From positions 1 through 34,864 of the forward strand of contig CANHSO010000007.1 of NCBI GenBank assembly GCA_947463705.1: a stretch of DNA of 34,864 bases, read 5' to 3'. This stretch comes from Bacteriovoracaceae bacterium (GTDB taxonomy: Bacteria > Bdellovibrionota > UBA1018). A program made the position numbers and the translations under genes. The notes under the pieces are model-generated. The model did no database searches and was not told where the DNA came from. It was given only the letters and a program-made list of their open reading frames with translations. Of this stretch, positions 7,254-15,293 are shown piece after piece. Position 1 is the stretch's first letter, and each line of letters starts with the position of its first letter.

Positions 7254-8686
7254 ACTTTCCCCTTCAAGGGCTCAGCTCTTCGTTGAGCCCCTACTGCGAC
7301 CAATGCCTGCTCGATGATGCGGCAAACCTGACTCACATGACTACTCTCCATCGCACCCAATGGGGGAAGCATTCGAATCAAGTACGGACCATGCCCGCAA
7401 TAGAATGCAACAACACCTAGATCGAATAACTTCATTAAGACGGCCTTTACGTCGTCCATTGTGCCGTTCAGCGGCTCAAAGCCAATCATGCCACCCACCG
7501 CTCGAATTTCGCCGATTAATCCCTTACAGGAGGAGGACTTGAGAGCCTCCAGGCCATGGACGAATTCAGTCGAGAGCCGATCAATGCGCCCCCCCTCGCC
7601 TAGAAATTGACCTTCGTCCAAGAGCTCTAAAACCCGCCTCGCAGTTCTGAGAGCCGCTGTGCTTCCGGAAAAAGTCCCTGCGACCAAGCCCGGTTTAGGA
7701 GCATATTCGGATGTAAACAAAAGAGCACACGCTTGAAGCATCTTTCCGACGGTGACTACGTCGACGTACTCGTTGAGGCCAAATTTCTGATAGGCAAAGA
7801 GTTCTCCCGTGCGCCCAAACGTCTGCACCTCATCCATCCAAAGGGCCAAACCTGCTTTTTTTGCTTCATCAAAAATCCGAACATAAAACTCACGCGGAGC
7901 GTACTGAAATCCACCCTCTCCTTGAACCAGCTCAGTCATCAGGAGCGCAAACTGCCCTGGATACCGAATAAAAAGCTCTTTCATCTCTCCAAGAGTACGA
8001 GCAATGCTCTCGTTTAGACCTAGCTTTGGATCATAAAAAGAAAGGTAGTGGGCCTCGCCGTAGGTGGGCTGTCCCTGGCGATAGCTTGGATTGTCAGTGA
8101 TTTCCTGCATTGCAGTTGATCGACCTGCGAAGCAGTCTTTAAAAGCGAGGACTTTAGTTGCTGGGAATTTCTTCTGCCGCACAATCTTAAGGGCAACCTC
8201 ATTGACCATGGTCCCACTGCACATGAGCCAGCCATGAGCCAAGCGACTTCCTTCACCCACTCTGGATAAAAGGGCATTGAGCAAGTCATTCATCTCAATT
8301 CCAGGCTCCAGGTTGCCCTGCATAATATCTCCTGGCAAGCCCTTGATCATCTCCTCAATGAGCGCCGGATGAGAGTGACCAAAGAAATGAATCCCAATTC
8401 CGGTGATCATATCAAACTTGACGCTGCCATCAACTAGCTCCACCCATGGCCCAGAGCCAATGCCGGAGGCTAGAAAGGGAAAGTAAAGATCGCGACCTCG
8501 ATTTTTGGCAAATTCCTTCAGCGACGCCTGATAGCTGTTGATCATCTCCTCGGATCTGGAGCCGGAACACACCCCTTGAATCGATTCACTGGACTCAACG
8601 ATTGTAGCCAACAACTCATTCTTTGCTGAAATGAACCGAGGGGAATCTCTGAGAGTAGTAATGAGGGAATTTAAAATCTGAGGCAT
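7250..8686 (-). CDS. Class-III PLP aminotransferase, probable (succinyl)ornithine aminotransferase
   Basis: Fold-type I aminotransferase of the ornithine/acetylornithine group. Seen are the cofactor Asp285 in LWMDEVQTFGRTG, the Schiff-base Lys315 in VTVGKMLQA, and the GTFSGSTAALRTA segment after it. At 478 residues it has about 60 residues more at the N-terminus than AstC/ArgD (about 400), so it is not a close copy of AstC; some lysine 6-aminotransferase-like enzymes share this extended start. ATG 8686 was chosen over 8704 because AGGAG lies 6 nt upstream. It is the first gene of the operon and overlaps the M20 gene by ATGA. Given astA and astD downstream, transamination of N-succinylornithine to succinylglutamate semialdehyde is the best guess. 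Ornithine, acetylornithine or lysine are alternatives. Confidence 0.85.
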   Translation of the reverse strand: MPQILNSLITTLRDSPRFISAKNELLATIVESSESIQGVCSGSRSEEMINSYQASLKEFAKNRGRDLYFPFLASGIGSGPWVELVDGSVKFDMITGIGIHFFGHSHPALIEEMIKGLPGDIMQGNLEPGIEMNDLLNALLSRVGEGSRLAHGWLMCSGTMVNEVALKIVRQKKFPATKVLAFKDCFAGRSTAMQEITDNPSYRQGQPTYGEAHYLSFYDPKLGLNESIARTLGEMKELFIRYPGQFALLMTELVQGEGGFQYAPREFYVRIFDEAKKAGLALWMDEVQTFGRTGELFAYQKFGLNEYVDVVTVGKMLQACALLFTSEYAPKPGLVAGTFSGSTAALRTARRVLELLDEGQFLGEGGRIDRLSTEFVHGLEALKSSSCKGLIGEIRAVGGMIGFEPLNGTMDDVKAVLMKLFDLGVVAFYCGHGPYLIRMLPPLGAMESSHVSQVCRIIEQALVAVGAQRRAEPLKGKV

Positions 8687-8813
8687 GAAAGCTCCTATAT
8701 ACACAGGAAACGGGGTGCAAAATCGATCAAAAAGCCTAGAAAACGGCTCGCTGAAGAAATATCATGAGCTTATTTTTGTTGCAAGCTTTCGACTCTGATG
8801 GGATTTTCTTCAA

Positions 8814-9599
8814 ATGCGGAAAACGTTGAGCTTTTTAGTTTTTCTTTCCTTACTTGCTGTTTCTTTTCAGTGGTCCTATGCATCCCCTAACCCAGATTCG
8901 TGGGCAAATTGGAAAGATGCAAAGAACCACTTTGACGCAGGGCAGCTAAACGAAGCTATTACTGAGCTATTAGCGCACCCTAACTCACTCGATAGCTCCT
9001 ATTACTACAACTTAGGAACTACTTACTATCGAGTGGGAAGCTTGGGGCTCGCGGTGGCACACCTTGAAAAGGCAAACCGCCTTCAACCCCACCAGCCAGA
9101 TATTCAAACAAATTTGAATATCGCCCGACAAGCCCTGAGTGATAAGCTAGGGTCTGAAAAGCTCGACCCGGCTTCATTTTGGATTGAACAGCTGGCTGAT
9201 CAGGTATCCTTCGAGGAGGCTCGTGCAACTCTAGGATTTCTTTGTCTTGCGCTCGTCCTCATCTGGATCAGAAGTTACTCTAAAACTCGCCAGCTCAGGA
9301 CGACCCTTCTCCAACCAGCCTCTTACTGGGGTCTCGCAGCCCTTGCAATCACATTTGGAATGTATTCAATCCGACTTTGGGCTAACTCCCATCCTTGTGG
9401 CGTTCTCCTAGAAAAGCAGACGGTCCGAGTAGGACCAGGCGACCACTTTCAGCCCCTAGAAGAGGTCGAGCCTGGATCTAAGGTGCGAGTGCTGGGGCCA
9501 GCCACCCCCTCGGAGGGATTACCTGACGACTGGAATCAGGTCCGATACTCAGCTGATGGAATTGGTTGGGTGAGAGCAAAAAGCTTGCTGATTTTATAA
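8814..9599 (+). CDS. BatE-like membrane protein: TPR plus SH3 domain
   Basis: 261 residues in the order signal-like N-terminus (1-23), TPR pair (about 28-108, with YYYNLGTTYYRVGSLGLAVA and HLEKANRLQP), a transmembrane segment (about 139-155), a short basic loop, a second transmembrane segment (about 170-188), and a bacterial SH3-like domain (195-261; TVRVGPGDHFQPLEEVEPGS and WVRAKSLL). Both domains should face the periplasm. This architecture is that of BatE from Bat (aerotolerance) clusters, but no MoxR ATPase or VWA genes are in this window, so the name is by architecture only. The ribosome-binding site is weak (TGGGA about 10 nt upstream). It is followed by bamD 42 bp on, and the three plus-strand TPR genes probably form an operon. 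Confidence 0.78.
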   Translation: MRKTLSFLVFLSLLAVSFQWSYASPNPDSWANWKDAKNHFDAGQLNEAITELLAHPNSLDSSYYYNLGTTYYRVGSLGLAVAHLEKANRLQPHQPDIQTNLNIARQALSDKLGSEKLDPASFWIEQLADQVSFEEARATLGFLCLALVLIWIRSYSKTRQLRTTLLQPASYWGLAALAITFGMYSIRLWANSHPCGVLLEKQTVRVGPGDHFQPLEEVEPGSKVRVLGPATPSEGLPDDWNQVRYSADGIGWVRAKSLLIL

Positions 9600-9641
9600 A
9601 ATCCATGATCCAGTCACGTTGACATTGGGAGAGCGAATCAA

Positions 9642-10307
9642 ATGAAGAAAATTTTTCACCTTTTAGTCCTCTTTTTGATTGTTTGGACGGCCGCCTGCAG
9701 CTCAATACATATTGACGAAAATGATCCAGCTTCCCTTTATAAGGAAGCCCAGGGCGATATCGAGAGTGACCATTATCAAATCGCAATCGATAAACTCCGG
9801 GCCATTAAAAACAAGTTCCCCTACTCAAGCTACGCATCTGAGTGCCAGCTCCGCATTGCGGACGTCTATTACATGCAAGATCTCTTTGCAGAGGCAGCGG
9901 TCAATTATCAAATCTTTAAGGATCTCCATCCGAAACACCCCAAGGTGCCCTATGCAATGTTCCGGGTAGCAAAGTCTTACTACAAGGATGCTCCAACACT
10001 AATCGATCGAGACCTCACACCCCTGAAAAAGTCCCAGGACGCCTATAACGAATTCATTGCCCGCTTCCCTAGTGCTCCCGAGGCGATAGAAGCTAGAAAA
10101 GACATTGCCGAAATTAAATCCAAGCTTGCAGCAAAAGAACTTCTTATCGGAGAATTCTACATTCGTCGAAACCTTTTCGAATCTGCTAAACCCAGACTGG
10201 AGAAGGTCGCAGCAAATTTTCCAGACACGGAGGAGGCAAAACTCGCTTTGAAAAAACTAGACTACGTCAATCAGAGACTTACAACAAAACAAGGAAATTC
10301 TAAATAG
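9642..10307 (+). CDS. bamD: Outer-membrane assembly lipoprotein BamD (ComL family)
   Basis: Periplasmic lipoprotein of the BAM complex that inserts beta-barrel proteins in the outer membrane. The signal peptide ends in the lipobox TAAC with Cys19, followed by Ser-Ser, which suits outer-membrane sorting. The 221 residues (family about 240) contain the BamD-type TPR array: DIESDHYQIAIDKLRAIKNKFPYSSY, then LRIADVYYMQDLFAEAAVNY, then PYAMFRVAKSYY, and the final RRNLFESAKPRLEKV repeat. The run DRDLTPLKKSQDAYNEFIARFP matches the conserved BamD centre well. A GGGAG ribosome-binding site lies about 12 nt upstream. The next TPR gene starts one base after its stop. Confidence 0.9.
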   Translation: MKKIFHLLVLFLIVWTAACSSIHIDENDPASLYKEAQGDIESDHYQIAIDKLRAIKNKFPYSSYASECQLRIADVYYMQDLFAEAAVNYQIFKDLHPKHPKVPYAMFRVAKSYYKDAPTLIDRDLTPLKKSQDAYNEFIARFPSAPEAIEARKDIAEIKSKLAAKELLIGEFYIRRNLFESAKPRLEKVAANFPDTEEAKLALKKLDYVNQRLTTKQGNSK

Positions 10308-10308
10308 A

Positions 10309-11031
10309 ATGGCACAACTCGAAGGCCCAGATGGATTTGATTCGGCCCACATTCAAGAACTCCTCTCAAACAAGGAATATCAATTAGCTGAGGGGCTCAT
10401 TAGAAGTCACCTCGCGACACATCCGAACGACGCTGATGGACACTACCTACTTGGGGTACTCTTTTACTTTCAAGGGCAGATCCCTAGAACTATCGAGTCC
10501 ATCAAAAAAGCCCTGAAACTTAACCCACAGCATACGGACGCAGCCGTTTGTTTATCTGTTTTATTAAATGATGTCGGGAAATATGATGAAGCGAAGCACA
10601 TTTTTGACCAGGCAAATCATTCGATCGCCAAGGGTGCCTCCCGTAACGAGGACGGGATCAACCGAAAGTTCGCAGTGAAGCACCTCGAAATAGCGGACCT
10701 GTACTTTCGCTACCGTCGCTATGACGAGGCAATCGAAGAATACAATAAAGCCGCCGATTTACACCCTGAGCTTCTCGAAATTCGAATTCGACGAGCTAAA
10801 GCTTTCGCAAAAAAAGGCTATCTCACACGATCAATTCAGGAATTACAGCAACTGAAGAGAGAAAACCCAACCTACTCACCCGCACGCATTCAGTTAGGAC
10901 TCCTCCACTACAGTCAAGGAAACCTCTTGGACGCAGAGCTGGAGTGGGAAGCCACATCTCAAATTGAGCCAAGCAATAGAGAGGCTAAAGCCTATTTAGA
11001 AATGGCAAAAAAAACCCGAGGCCAATCCTAA
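10309..11031 (+). CDS. Soluble tetratricopeptide-repeat protein
   Basis: 240 residues with no signal peptide or membrane segment, so probably cytoplasmic. About five to six TPR units are visible, e.g. YLLGVLFYFQGQIPRTIESI with ALKLNPQH at about 46-76, DLYFRYRRYDEAIEEYNKA at about 131-149, and LGLLHYSQGNLLDAELEWE at about 199-217. TPR proteins mediate protein-protein contacts; no catalytic signature is seen. It begins one base after the bamD stop, so it is co-translated with bamD. Its stop lies 14 bp from the convergent fliW stop, with no clear terminator between them. Partner unknown. Confidence 0.85.
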   Translation: MAQLEGPDGFDSAHIQELLSNKEYQLAEGLIRSHLATHPNDADGHYLLGVLFYFQGQIPRTIESIKKALKLNPQHTDAAVCLSVLLNDVGKYDEAKHIFDQANHSIAKGASRNEDGINRKFAVKHLEIADLYFRYRRYDEAIEEYNKAADLHPELLEIRIRRAKAFAKKGYLTRSIQELQQLKRENPTYSPARIQLGLLHYSQGNLLDAELEWEATSQIEPSNREAKAYLEMAKKTRGQS

Positions 11032-11045
11032 TCAGAAACGAACCA

Positions 11046-11603
11046 CTAGAGCGCCAGACTCTTCACAGTCAAGGAGGGTGGAATATTACGAATCGGAATT
11101 GCAGCACTTTGAGGATGCTCTTCGCGTGCACTTAAACCCGCTCTACTTTGAGAACTAATTGTAATCAGATGAGCACGAAGTTCCTTAAACATTTCACTCT
11201 TAATCGTGTACTCGTTCTCCTGCAAAACAACCTGCTTCGCCAGGCGTTCCTTCAAGTTAATCACTAAGGGGGCCTTAAGATTGGCAGTCATCTTGCTAAT
11301 ATCTTCGGGAATGGTAAGAATGCTAAAAACTGCCGACTGATTCACGTTCTCCAGCTTCAGCTCTCTGAGCTCAGCAGCGGAGAGTCGAGCAGCATAATCG
11401 GGCTTGAAAATTTTAGGTTCTAGGAGAGGAAAAGCAATCTCCGGATGATCTAAACATTGAAGCCAGACAATTAAGGTATCATCGCCCGGATCTACTAAAC
11501 AAAAATGTTTATACTCCGGAAACCCCAAAATCCCTTGAGGTATGGTCACTTTCTCGTCGTCACCGACTGTGAGCTGTCCAAAACGTCCTGTTTCTATGAT
11601 CAC
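11046..11603 (-). CDS. fliW: Flagellar assembly factor FliW
   Basis: Cytoplasmic protein that binds flagellin and CsrA; free FliW sequesters CsrA, relieving repression of flagellin translation. The family core is clear: FGQLTVGDDEKVTIPQGILGFPEY, then LVDPGDDTLIVWLQCLD and PLLEPKIFKPDY, and the late INLKERLAKQVVL strand. At 185 residues it is longer than typical FliW (about 130-150) because of a C-terminal tail after about residue 145. The start is GTG at 11603 with AGGGG 6 nt upstream. It lies 40 bp after csrA, the usual csrA-fliW pairing, at the end of the flagellar cluster. Confidence 0.93.
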   Translation of the reverse strand: MIIETGRFGQLTVGDDEKVTIPQGILGFPEYKHFCLVDPGDDTLIVWLQCLDHPEIAFPLLEPKIFKPDYAARLSAAELRELKLENVNQSAVFSILTIPEDISKMTANLKAPLVINLKERLAKQVVLQENEYTIKSEMFKELRAHLITISSQSRAGLSAREEHPQSAAIPIRNIPPSLTVKSLAL

Positions 11604-11643
11604 GCTCGACCCCTTGGTTATGTATTAGATAATACCCTAAAAT

Positions 11644-11868
11644 CTAACCTTTTAAAACTTTTGATACTTGCCCCACAGCAACAGGCGCCTTGACGGCCTC
11701 CTTATTCTGATCCTGAATGGCAGCATAGACTTCTTCGCGGTGAATTTTAGTTTCTTTAGGCGCTTGAATCCCGAGCCGGACTTGCTTGCCCTTGATTTGA
11801 ACAACGACGACTTTGATGTGGTCGTCGATCGCGATGCTTTCACCCAATTTGCGGGTTAGTACTAACAT
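11644..11868 (-). CDS. csrA: Carbon storage/translational regulator CsrA
   Basis: Small dimeric RNA-binding protein that recognises GGA in hairpin loops near ribosome-binding sites. The 74-residue sequence begins with MLVLTRKLGESIAI and carries the RNA-contact residues Leu4, Arg6 and Arg44 (KIHREEVY). The tail after about residue 55 is longer than the E. coli protein (61 residues) and rich in Ala/Val/Lys. The ribosome-binding site TGGAG is 6 nt before the ATG and itself forms a possible CsrA site. It is placed between flgL and fliW, consistent with the FliW-CsrA-flagellin circuit described in Bacillus and Campylobacter. Confidence 0.96.
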   Translation of the reverse strand: MLVLTRKLGESIAIDDHIKVVVVQIKGKQVRLGIQAPKETKIHREEVYAAIQDQNKEAVKAPVAVGQVSKVLKG

Positions 11869-11874
11869 AAGATC

Positions 11875-11903
11875 TCCATCTTTTATTAAAGCCAGTATTC
11901 CTT
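11875..11903 (-). promoter_or_regulatory. Two ANGGA motifs in the csrA leader (possible autoregulation)
   Basis: On the minus strand AAGGA lies at 11903-11899 and ATGGA at 11879-11875, the latter overlapping the csrA ribosome-binding site. CsrA commonly binds ANGGA pairs like this to repress its own translation. Such motifs are short and also arise by chance, so the function is inferred. Confidence 0.35.
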
Positions 11904-11981
11904 TACCGGAAGAACCTTTATTCTAACGCCCTACCAGTTGCAACTTTTTTCTCTGTCATCCACTGCGTTTCAAGCTCTGCT

Positions 11982-12914
11982 TCATCTTAAGAAATCCAAA
12001 AGACTAGGCTGAATTAGTCGCTTTGAAGCTGCGAGAGAACTCTTAAATACTGACTCTTCCTTGTTTAAATCAGTTACCACTTGGGCCATATCAGCATCCT
12101 CTAATGAAGAACTCAGGACCGAGTTTGAAATCTGCTGTCGCTCAGTCGCCTGATTAGTGTATTGCACTCCCTGCAAACGAGCGCCTACTTTAGCACGGGT
12201 CGCAATGAGTTGACCATGCAATTGATCGAAGCGATCCAGTGTATCTCGAATTCCATCTAAGTCACCCGCTAGCAGACCCACTTTGAAGTGCTGAAGCTCG
12301 TTAAAGAGGTTCACGTTATCTGGTCCAGGTTCAGAATGATCCTGAGAATCTGGCGACATGGGACTTGGATGAGTATTGAAGACCTCATCGCCCGGGATAT
12401 TCAATGCTATAAATACATCACTTCCGATTTCGACCATCATCTGCCCGCGGTCGCCCAAATACTGGCCATTTGAGTTGACTGCCGGACTCTGGGTTTTGTA
12501 CCCGGAGAAAATCGATCGATCGCCGACACGACGGTTTGCAACTGACACTGCCTGGTTAAAAAGTTGATTCACCTCTTCAGCAACCGCCCTACGCGTTTCC
12601 TCGCTCGAACTAGCCATACTGGACTGGCTGATGGCAAGCTCCTTGGACCGGACCACAATATCAGACAAGTCAGCAATAGACTGATCCGTATTCACAAGAA
12701 AGTTTTCAGCAATTTTTGAGTTCAGTTGAAAGTGCTCAACTTTTGCCTTGTCGCTTCGAATGCGAAGGACTTCAGCCGCCGCAGCCGGATTGTCCGAAGG
12801 GCGATTGAGCTTCTTCAAAGAAGCCGCTTGATTTTGAAGAGTCTCCATCTTCTCACGGCCTCTTCGCATCGTATCGCGGACTGTCTCGTAGTTTGAGCCC
12901 TCGGTTATTCGCAT
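11982..12914 (-). CDS. flgL: Flagellar hook-filament junction protein FlgL (HAP3)
   Basis: Secreted junction protein between FlgK and the flagellin filament. The N-terminal flagellin-type helix is clear (NYETVRDTMRRGREKMETLQ, then LNRPSDNPAAAAEVLRIRS), and the C-terminal amphipathic helix (SNSVLSSSLEDADMAQVVTD, then a Leu/Ser-rich end) matches flagellin/FlgL D0 domains. The 310-residue length is normal. The start ATG 12914 has AGGGA about 6 nt upstream. It follows flgK by 32 bp. A 113-bp gap separates it from csrA, so csrA may also have its own promoter. Confidence 0.93.
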   Translation of the reverse strand: MRITEGSNYETVRDTMRRGREKMETLQNQAASLKKLNRPSDNPAAAAEVLRIRSDKAKVEHFQLNSKIAENFLVNTDQSIADLSDIVVRSKELAISQSSMASSSEETRRAVAEEVNQLFNQAVSVANRRVGDRSIFSGYKTQSPAVNSNGQYLGDRGQMMVEIGSDVFIALNIPGDEVFNTHPSPMSPDSQDHSEPGPDNVNLFNELQHFKVGLLAGDLDGIRDTLDRFDQLHGQLIATRAKVGARLQGVQYTNQATERQQISNSVLSSSLEDADMAQVVTDLNKEESVFKSSLAASKRLIQPSLLDFLR

Positions 12915-12946
12915 GAAAATCCCTGATTAAATGAAGTCATTTCTTA

Positions 12947-14368
12947 TCAATCCCGCTTCAGCGAAAGTATGGTTTTAAACATTTCATCGGCTAATTGAAT
13001 AATCTTTGCAGACGCTTCAAACGTATGCTGAAACTCAAGCAGCCGCGTCGTTTCTTCATCTACAGAAACCCCGGAAATCTGATCTCGAACCCGTCCAAGT
13101 TGAGTGACAATGTCACGCTCTCGACTCAGCGCAAACTGCGTATGAGACGATTGAGACCCTATGTCACTTACAATGGAGTTGTACCACTCGTCGATGGTCG
13201 AGTGATCATCTCCCAGAATTTTCTGTGCCTGAAGTCCAGAGATTGCCAGTGCAATTCGATTGTCCCCAGGCGAATCTGGCTCGGCCGCAGTAGCAATCCT
13301 CGATGCATCAGACAGAATTTCGTCCGAAATTTGAATGGATCCAGATGCTCCCTTCAGTTCGACGGGCTCAAAAAAATCGACACCAGTGATCCCACTCTGA
13401 TTATATCCTTGAGAATGAATTTCATTCACACTTTGAGCCACTGCAAAAGCCATTTCGTCAAGCCGACCTAGTACGGATGAAATGACCTGATCTCTAGCCT
13501 CCAAGAGAGCGCCCAGTTTTCCACCCTGAATTTGATGGGTAATTCTGCCATGGACGCTTCCAGAGGATGAGATATCCAACATCCCATCTTCCTTGCCCTG
13601 ACCATCAGACAGGGTTCGAATTCCCTGAATCGTTTCCGAGCGAGACCCTGCTACCAAGGGTCCTACCCCCCGAATATCTAGGTTCACGCCACCTGAATTA
13701 TCTTTAAACGCGCTCAACTCCATGTAAGCGCTTAGCTTTTTGATTACAGAGTCACGTTTATCCAGAAGATCATTGGGAGGACCATTGTTCGATTCTTGAA
13801 GACGGATCTTGTCATTCAACTCGGCAACATCCTTAGCGAGAGCGTTTGCCTCCGCCACGGAGGTTTGAATCCTTGAATCCAGATGCTCCCTGATTTCGAC
13901 AATTTGCTTTTGTAAGCGGTGGAATTCATGGGTTAAAGATTGGCCTGCTTCTCGCACTGCACTTTTTAGCCCGATGTTTTCAGGCCCAGTTGAAAGCTGC
14001 CTAAATTCATTAAAGAATTTTGATACCATTCGATTTAGTCCGTCACCGCCCATTTCATTAAAAACTTCTTCAATTTGACTTAATGCCATCGACTTTTCCT
14101 CGAAATGCGACAACTCCCGATTGGAATTTCGGATCTGTTTTTCGACGAACTCATCGTTGACACGCTCTACACGACTGACTTCGGTTCCATTTCCGAAGAA
14201 ATTGTGCCCGAAAGAGCTCGACCCGGGTAAGGTCGGATCAGTGATCACTCTTTGCCGAGAATAGCCTTCAGTCGAGGCATTAGCAATATTGTGGCCGGCT
14301 GTAGCAATTCCTGCTTTTGCTGCCTTAAGTCCTGACTGTCCTATTTGACTGATGTTAGAAATAGCCAT
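12947..14368 (-). CDS. flgK: Flagellar hook-associated protein FlgK (HAP1)
   Basis: Forms the first ring of the hook-filament junction; exported by the flagellar type III system. The N-terminal rod/hook motif SGLKAAKAGIATAGHNIANA with STEGYSRQR, and the C-terminal TTRLLEFQHTFEASAKIIQL with ADEMFKTIL, are textbook FlgK ends. The 473 residues are at the short end of the family (about 450-650), so the variable middle domains are reduced. The ATG is one base after the flgN stop, with GGGAAG upstream. FlgN is its expected export chaperone. Confidence 0.95.
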   Translation of the reverse strand: MAISNISQIGQSGLKAAKAGIATAGHNIANASTEGYSRQRVITDPTLPGSSSFGHNFFGNGTEVSRVERVNDEFVEKQIRNSNRELSHFEEKSMALSQIEEVFNEMGGDGLNRMVSKFFNEFRQLSTGPENIGLKSAVREAGQSLTHEFHRLQKQIVEIREHLDSRIQTSVAEANALAKDVAELNDKIRLQESNNGPPNDLLDKRDSVIKKLSAYMELSAFKDNSGGVNLDIRGVGPLVAGSRSETIQGIRTLSDGQGKEDGMLDISSSGSVHGRITHQIQGGKLGALLEARDQVISSVLGRLDEMAFAVAQSVNEIHSQGYNQSGITGVDFFEPVELKGASGSIQISDEILSDASRIATAAEPDSPGDNRIALAISGLQAQKILGDDHSTIDEWYNSIVSDIGSQSSHTQFALSRERDIVTQLGRVRDQISGVSVDEETTRLLEFQHTFEASAKIIQLADEMFKTILSLKRD

Positions 14369-14369
14369 T

Positions 14370-14882
14370 CTAGGCTTCCCTAGAGATCAAATGGCGACCC
14401 TTAGACCCCGCCACTCTCTGACCAGATTGGGAATAGGTTCCAGCTTTCCCAGATGCCACCCCCAGTATGTTTTTTTTCATCTCATAGATATTTTCAAGTG
14501 AACGCTGAAGTAATTTTTGGTTGTCTTTATTTTGTTCACTAATCCTTTGAATGAGAATGGTTAAAGCGTGAAACGAACTTCGAAGCGCTTCAGCCATTTT
14601 CGGATCAAACGCCTGAACATGTAAAATCAGGTTCGACAGACTCAAGTCGACTGTAGGTTTCCCCCATTCAGAAGCCAGGGCTGCGATTTGCTTGATTCTC
14701 AGGCTCTCGGTCTTTCCAATCAACTCGATTGAATCTTGCTTCCTTTGAATAATCGCTTGAATCGCTTGGTGGTCGGCTTGAACCAAGTTTTCGCGCTCAG
14801 CACGAACGATCTCAAGAAGCTGTCGATGCTGGCCTACTAACTTCTGCAGGGTTTGAAAAAACTCACCCAATCCATTTTCCAC
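14370..14882 (-). CDS. flgN: FlgN-like flagellar export chaperone
   Basis: Cytoplasmic helical chaperone for FlgK and FlgL. The 170 residues are almost entirely helical: LQKLVGQHRQLLEIVRAERE at 12-31, then LVQADHQAIQAIIQRKQDSI, and NLILHVQAFDPKMAEALRSS. A basic Ser/Gly-rich tail is probably disordered. Family sequence conservation is low, so the call rests on length, helical pattern and position between flgM and flgK. The start is GTG 14882 with AGGAGG 8 nt upstream. Its stop is one base from the flgK ATG. Confidence 0.8.
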   Translation of the reverse strand: MENGLGEFFQTLQKLVGQHRQLLEIVRAERENLVQADHQAIQAIIQRKQDSIELIGKTESLRIKQIAALASEWGKPTVDLSLSNLILHVQAFDPKMAEALRSSFHALTILIQRISEQNKDNQKLLQRSLENIYEMKKNILGVASGKAGTYSQSGQRVAGSKGRHLISREA

Positions 14883-14927
14883 GTCGCAATCCTCCTGACT
14901 GCTCCGAAGTCCAACCTATTTGAGGGA

Positions 14928-15293
14928 CTATGCCGTTCTCGGCCCCCTCAAATGCTCATCTACCATTCGATCAGCTATCGCATCCTCATCGATTCGGTAA
15001 GTTCCCTCTGAAATTCTTTTCTTCAGATCCGCAACTCGATCTTCTCGGATATCTGGAGCTTGCGAGGCCACTGCCTTGGCTTGAGAAAATTCTCGGGCTT
15101 TCGGCGAAATCTCTGCTCGAGCGCCTGATGACCCGCCATTTTTTGCAGCCCCATCCGCCTTATCAAGCTTCTCTGAGTGCTCACTACGCTCAGTGTGCTT
15201 TGCTTCTTGAGTCTCAGATGAATAGGGTCCGCGCTTTGCGGAACGCGCTTCATTATTTTGTACGGGACTATTTCCTGGTTGGCCAACCTTCAT
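14928..15293 (-). CDS. flgM: Anti-sigma-28 factor FlgM
   Basis: Inhibitor of the flagellar sigma factor FliA until the hook is finished and FlgM is exported. The 121-residue protein has a low-complexity, polar N-terminal half (about 1-60, likely disordered) and the FlgM C-terminal helix block: SPKAREFSQAKAVASQ, then VADLKKRISEGTYRIDEDAI and ADRMVDEHL. It is slightly longer than the usual 90-100 residues. ATG 15293 overlaps the flgJ stop (ATGA) with AAGGAG 5 nt upstream. Confidence 0.9.
   Translation of the reverse strand: MKVGQPGNSPVQNNEARSAKRGPYSSETQEAKHTERSEHSEKLDKADGAAKNGGSSGARAEISPKAREFSQAKAVASQAPDIREDRVADLKKRISEGTYRIDEDAIADRMVDEHLRGPRTA

Noticed and set aside
12995-13471. 158-residue plus-strand frame opposite flgK
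   Set aside because: Antisense to a well-supported flgK; basic, low-information translation.
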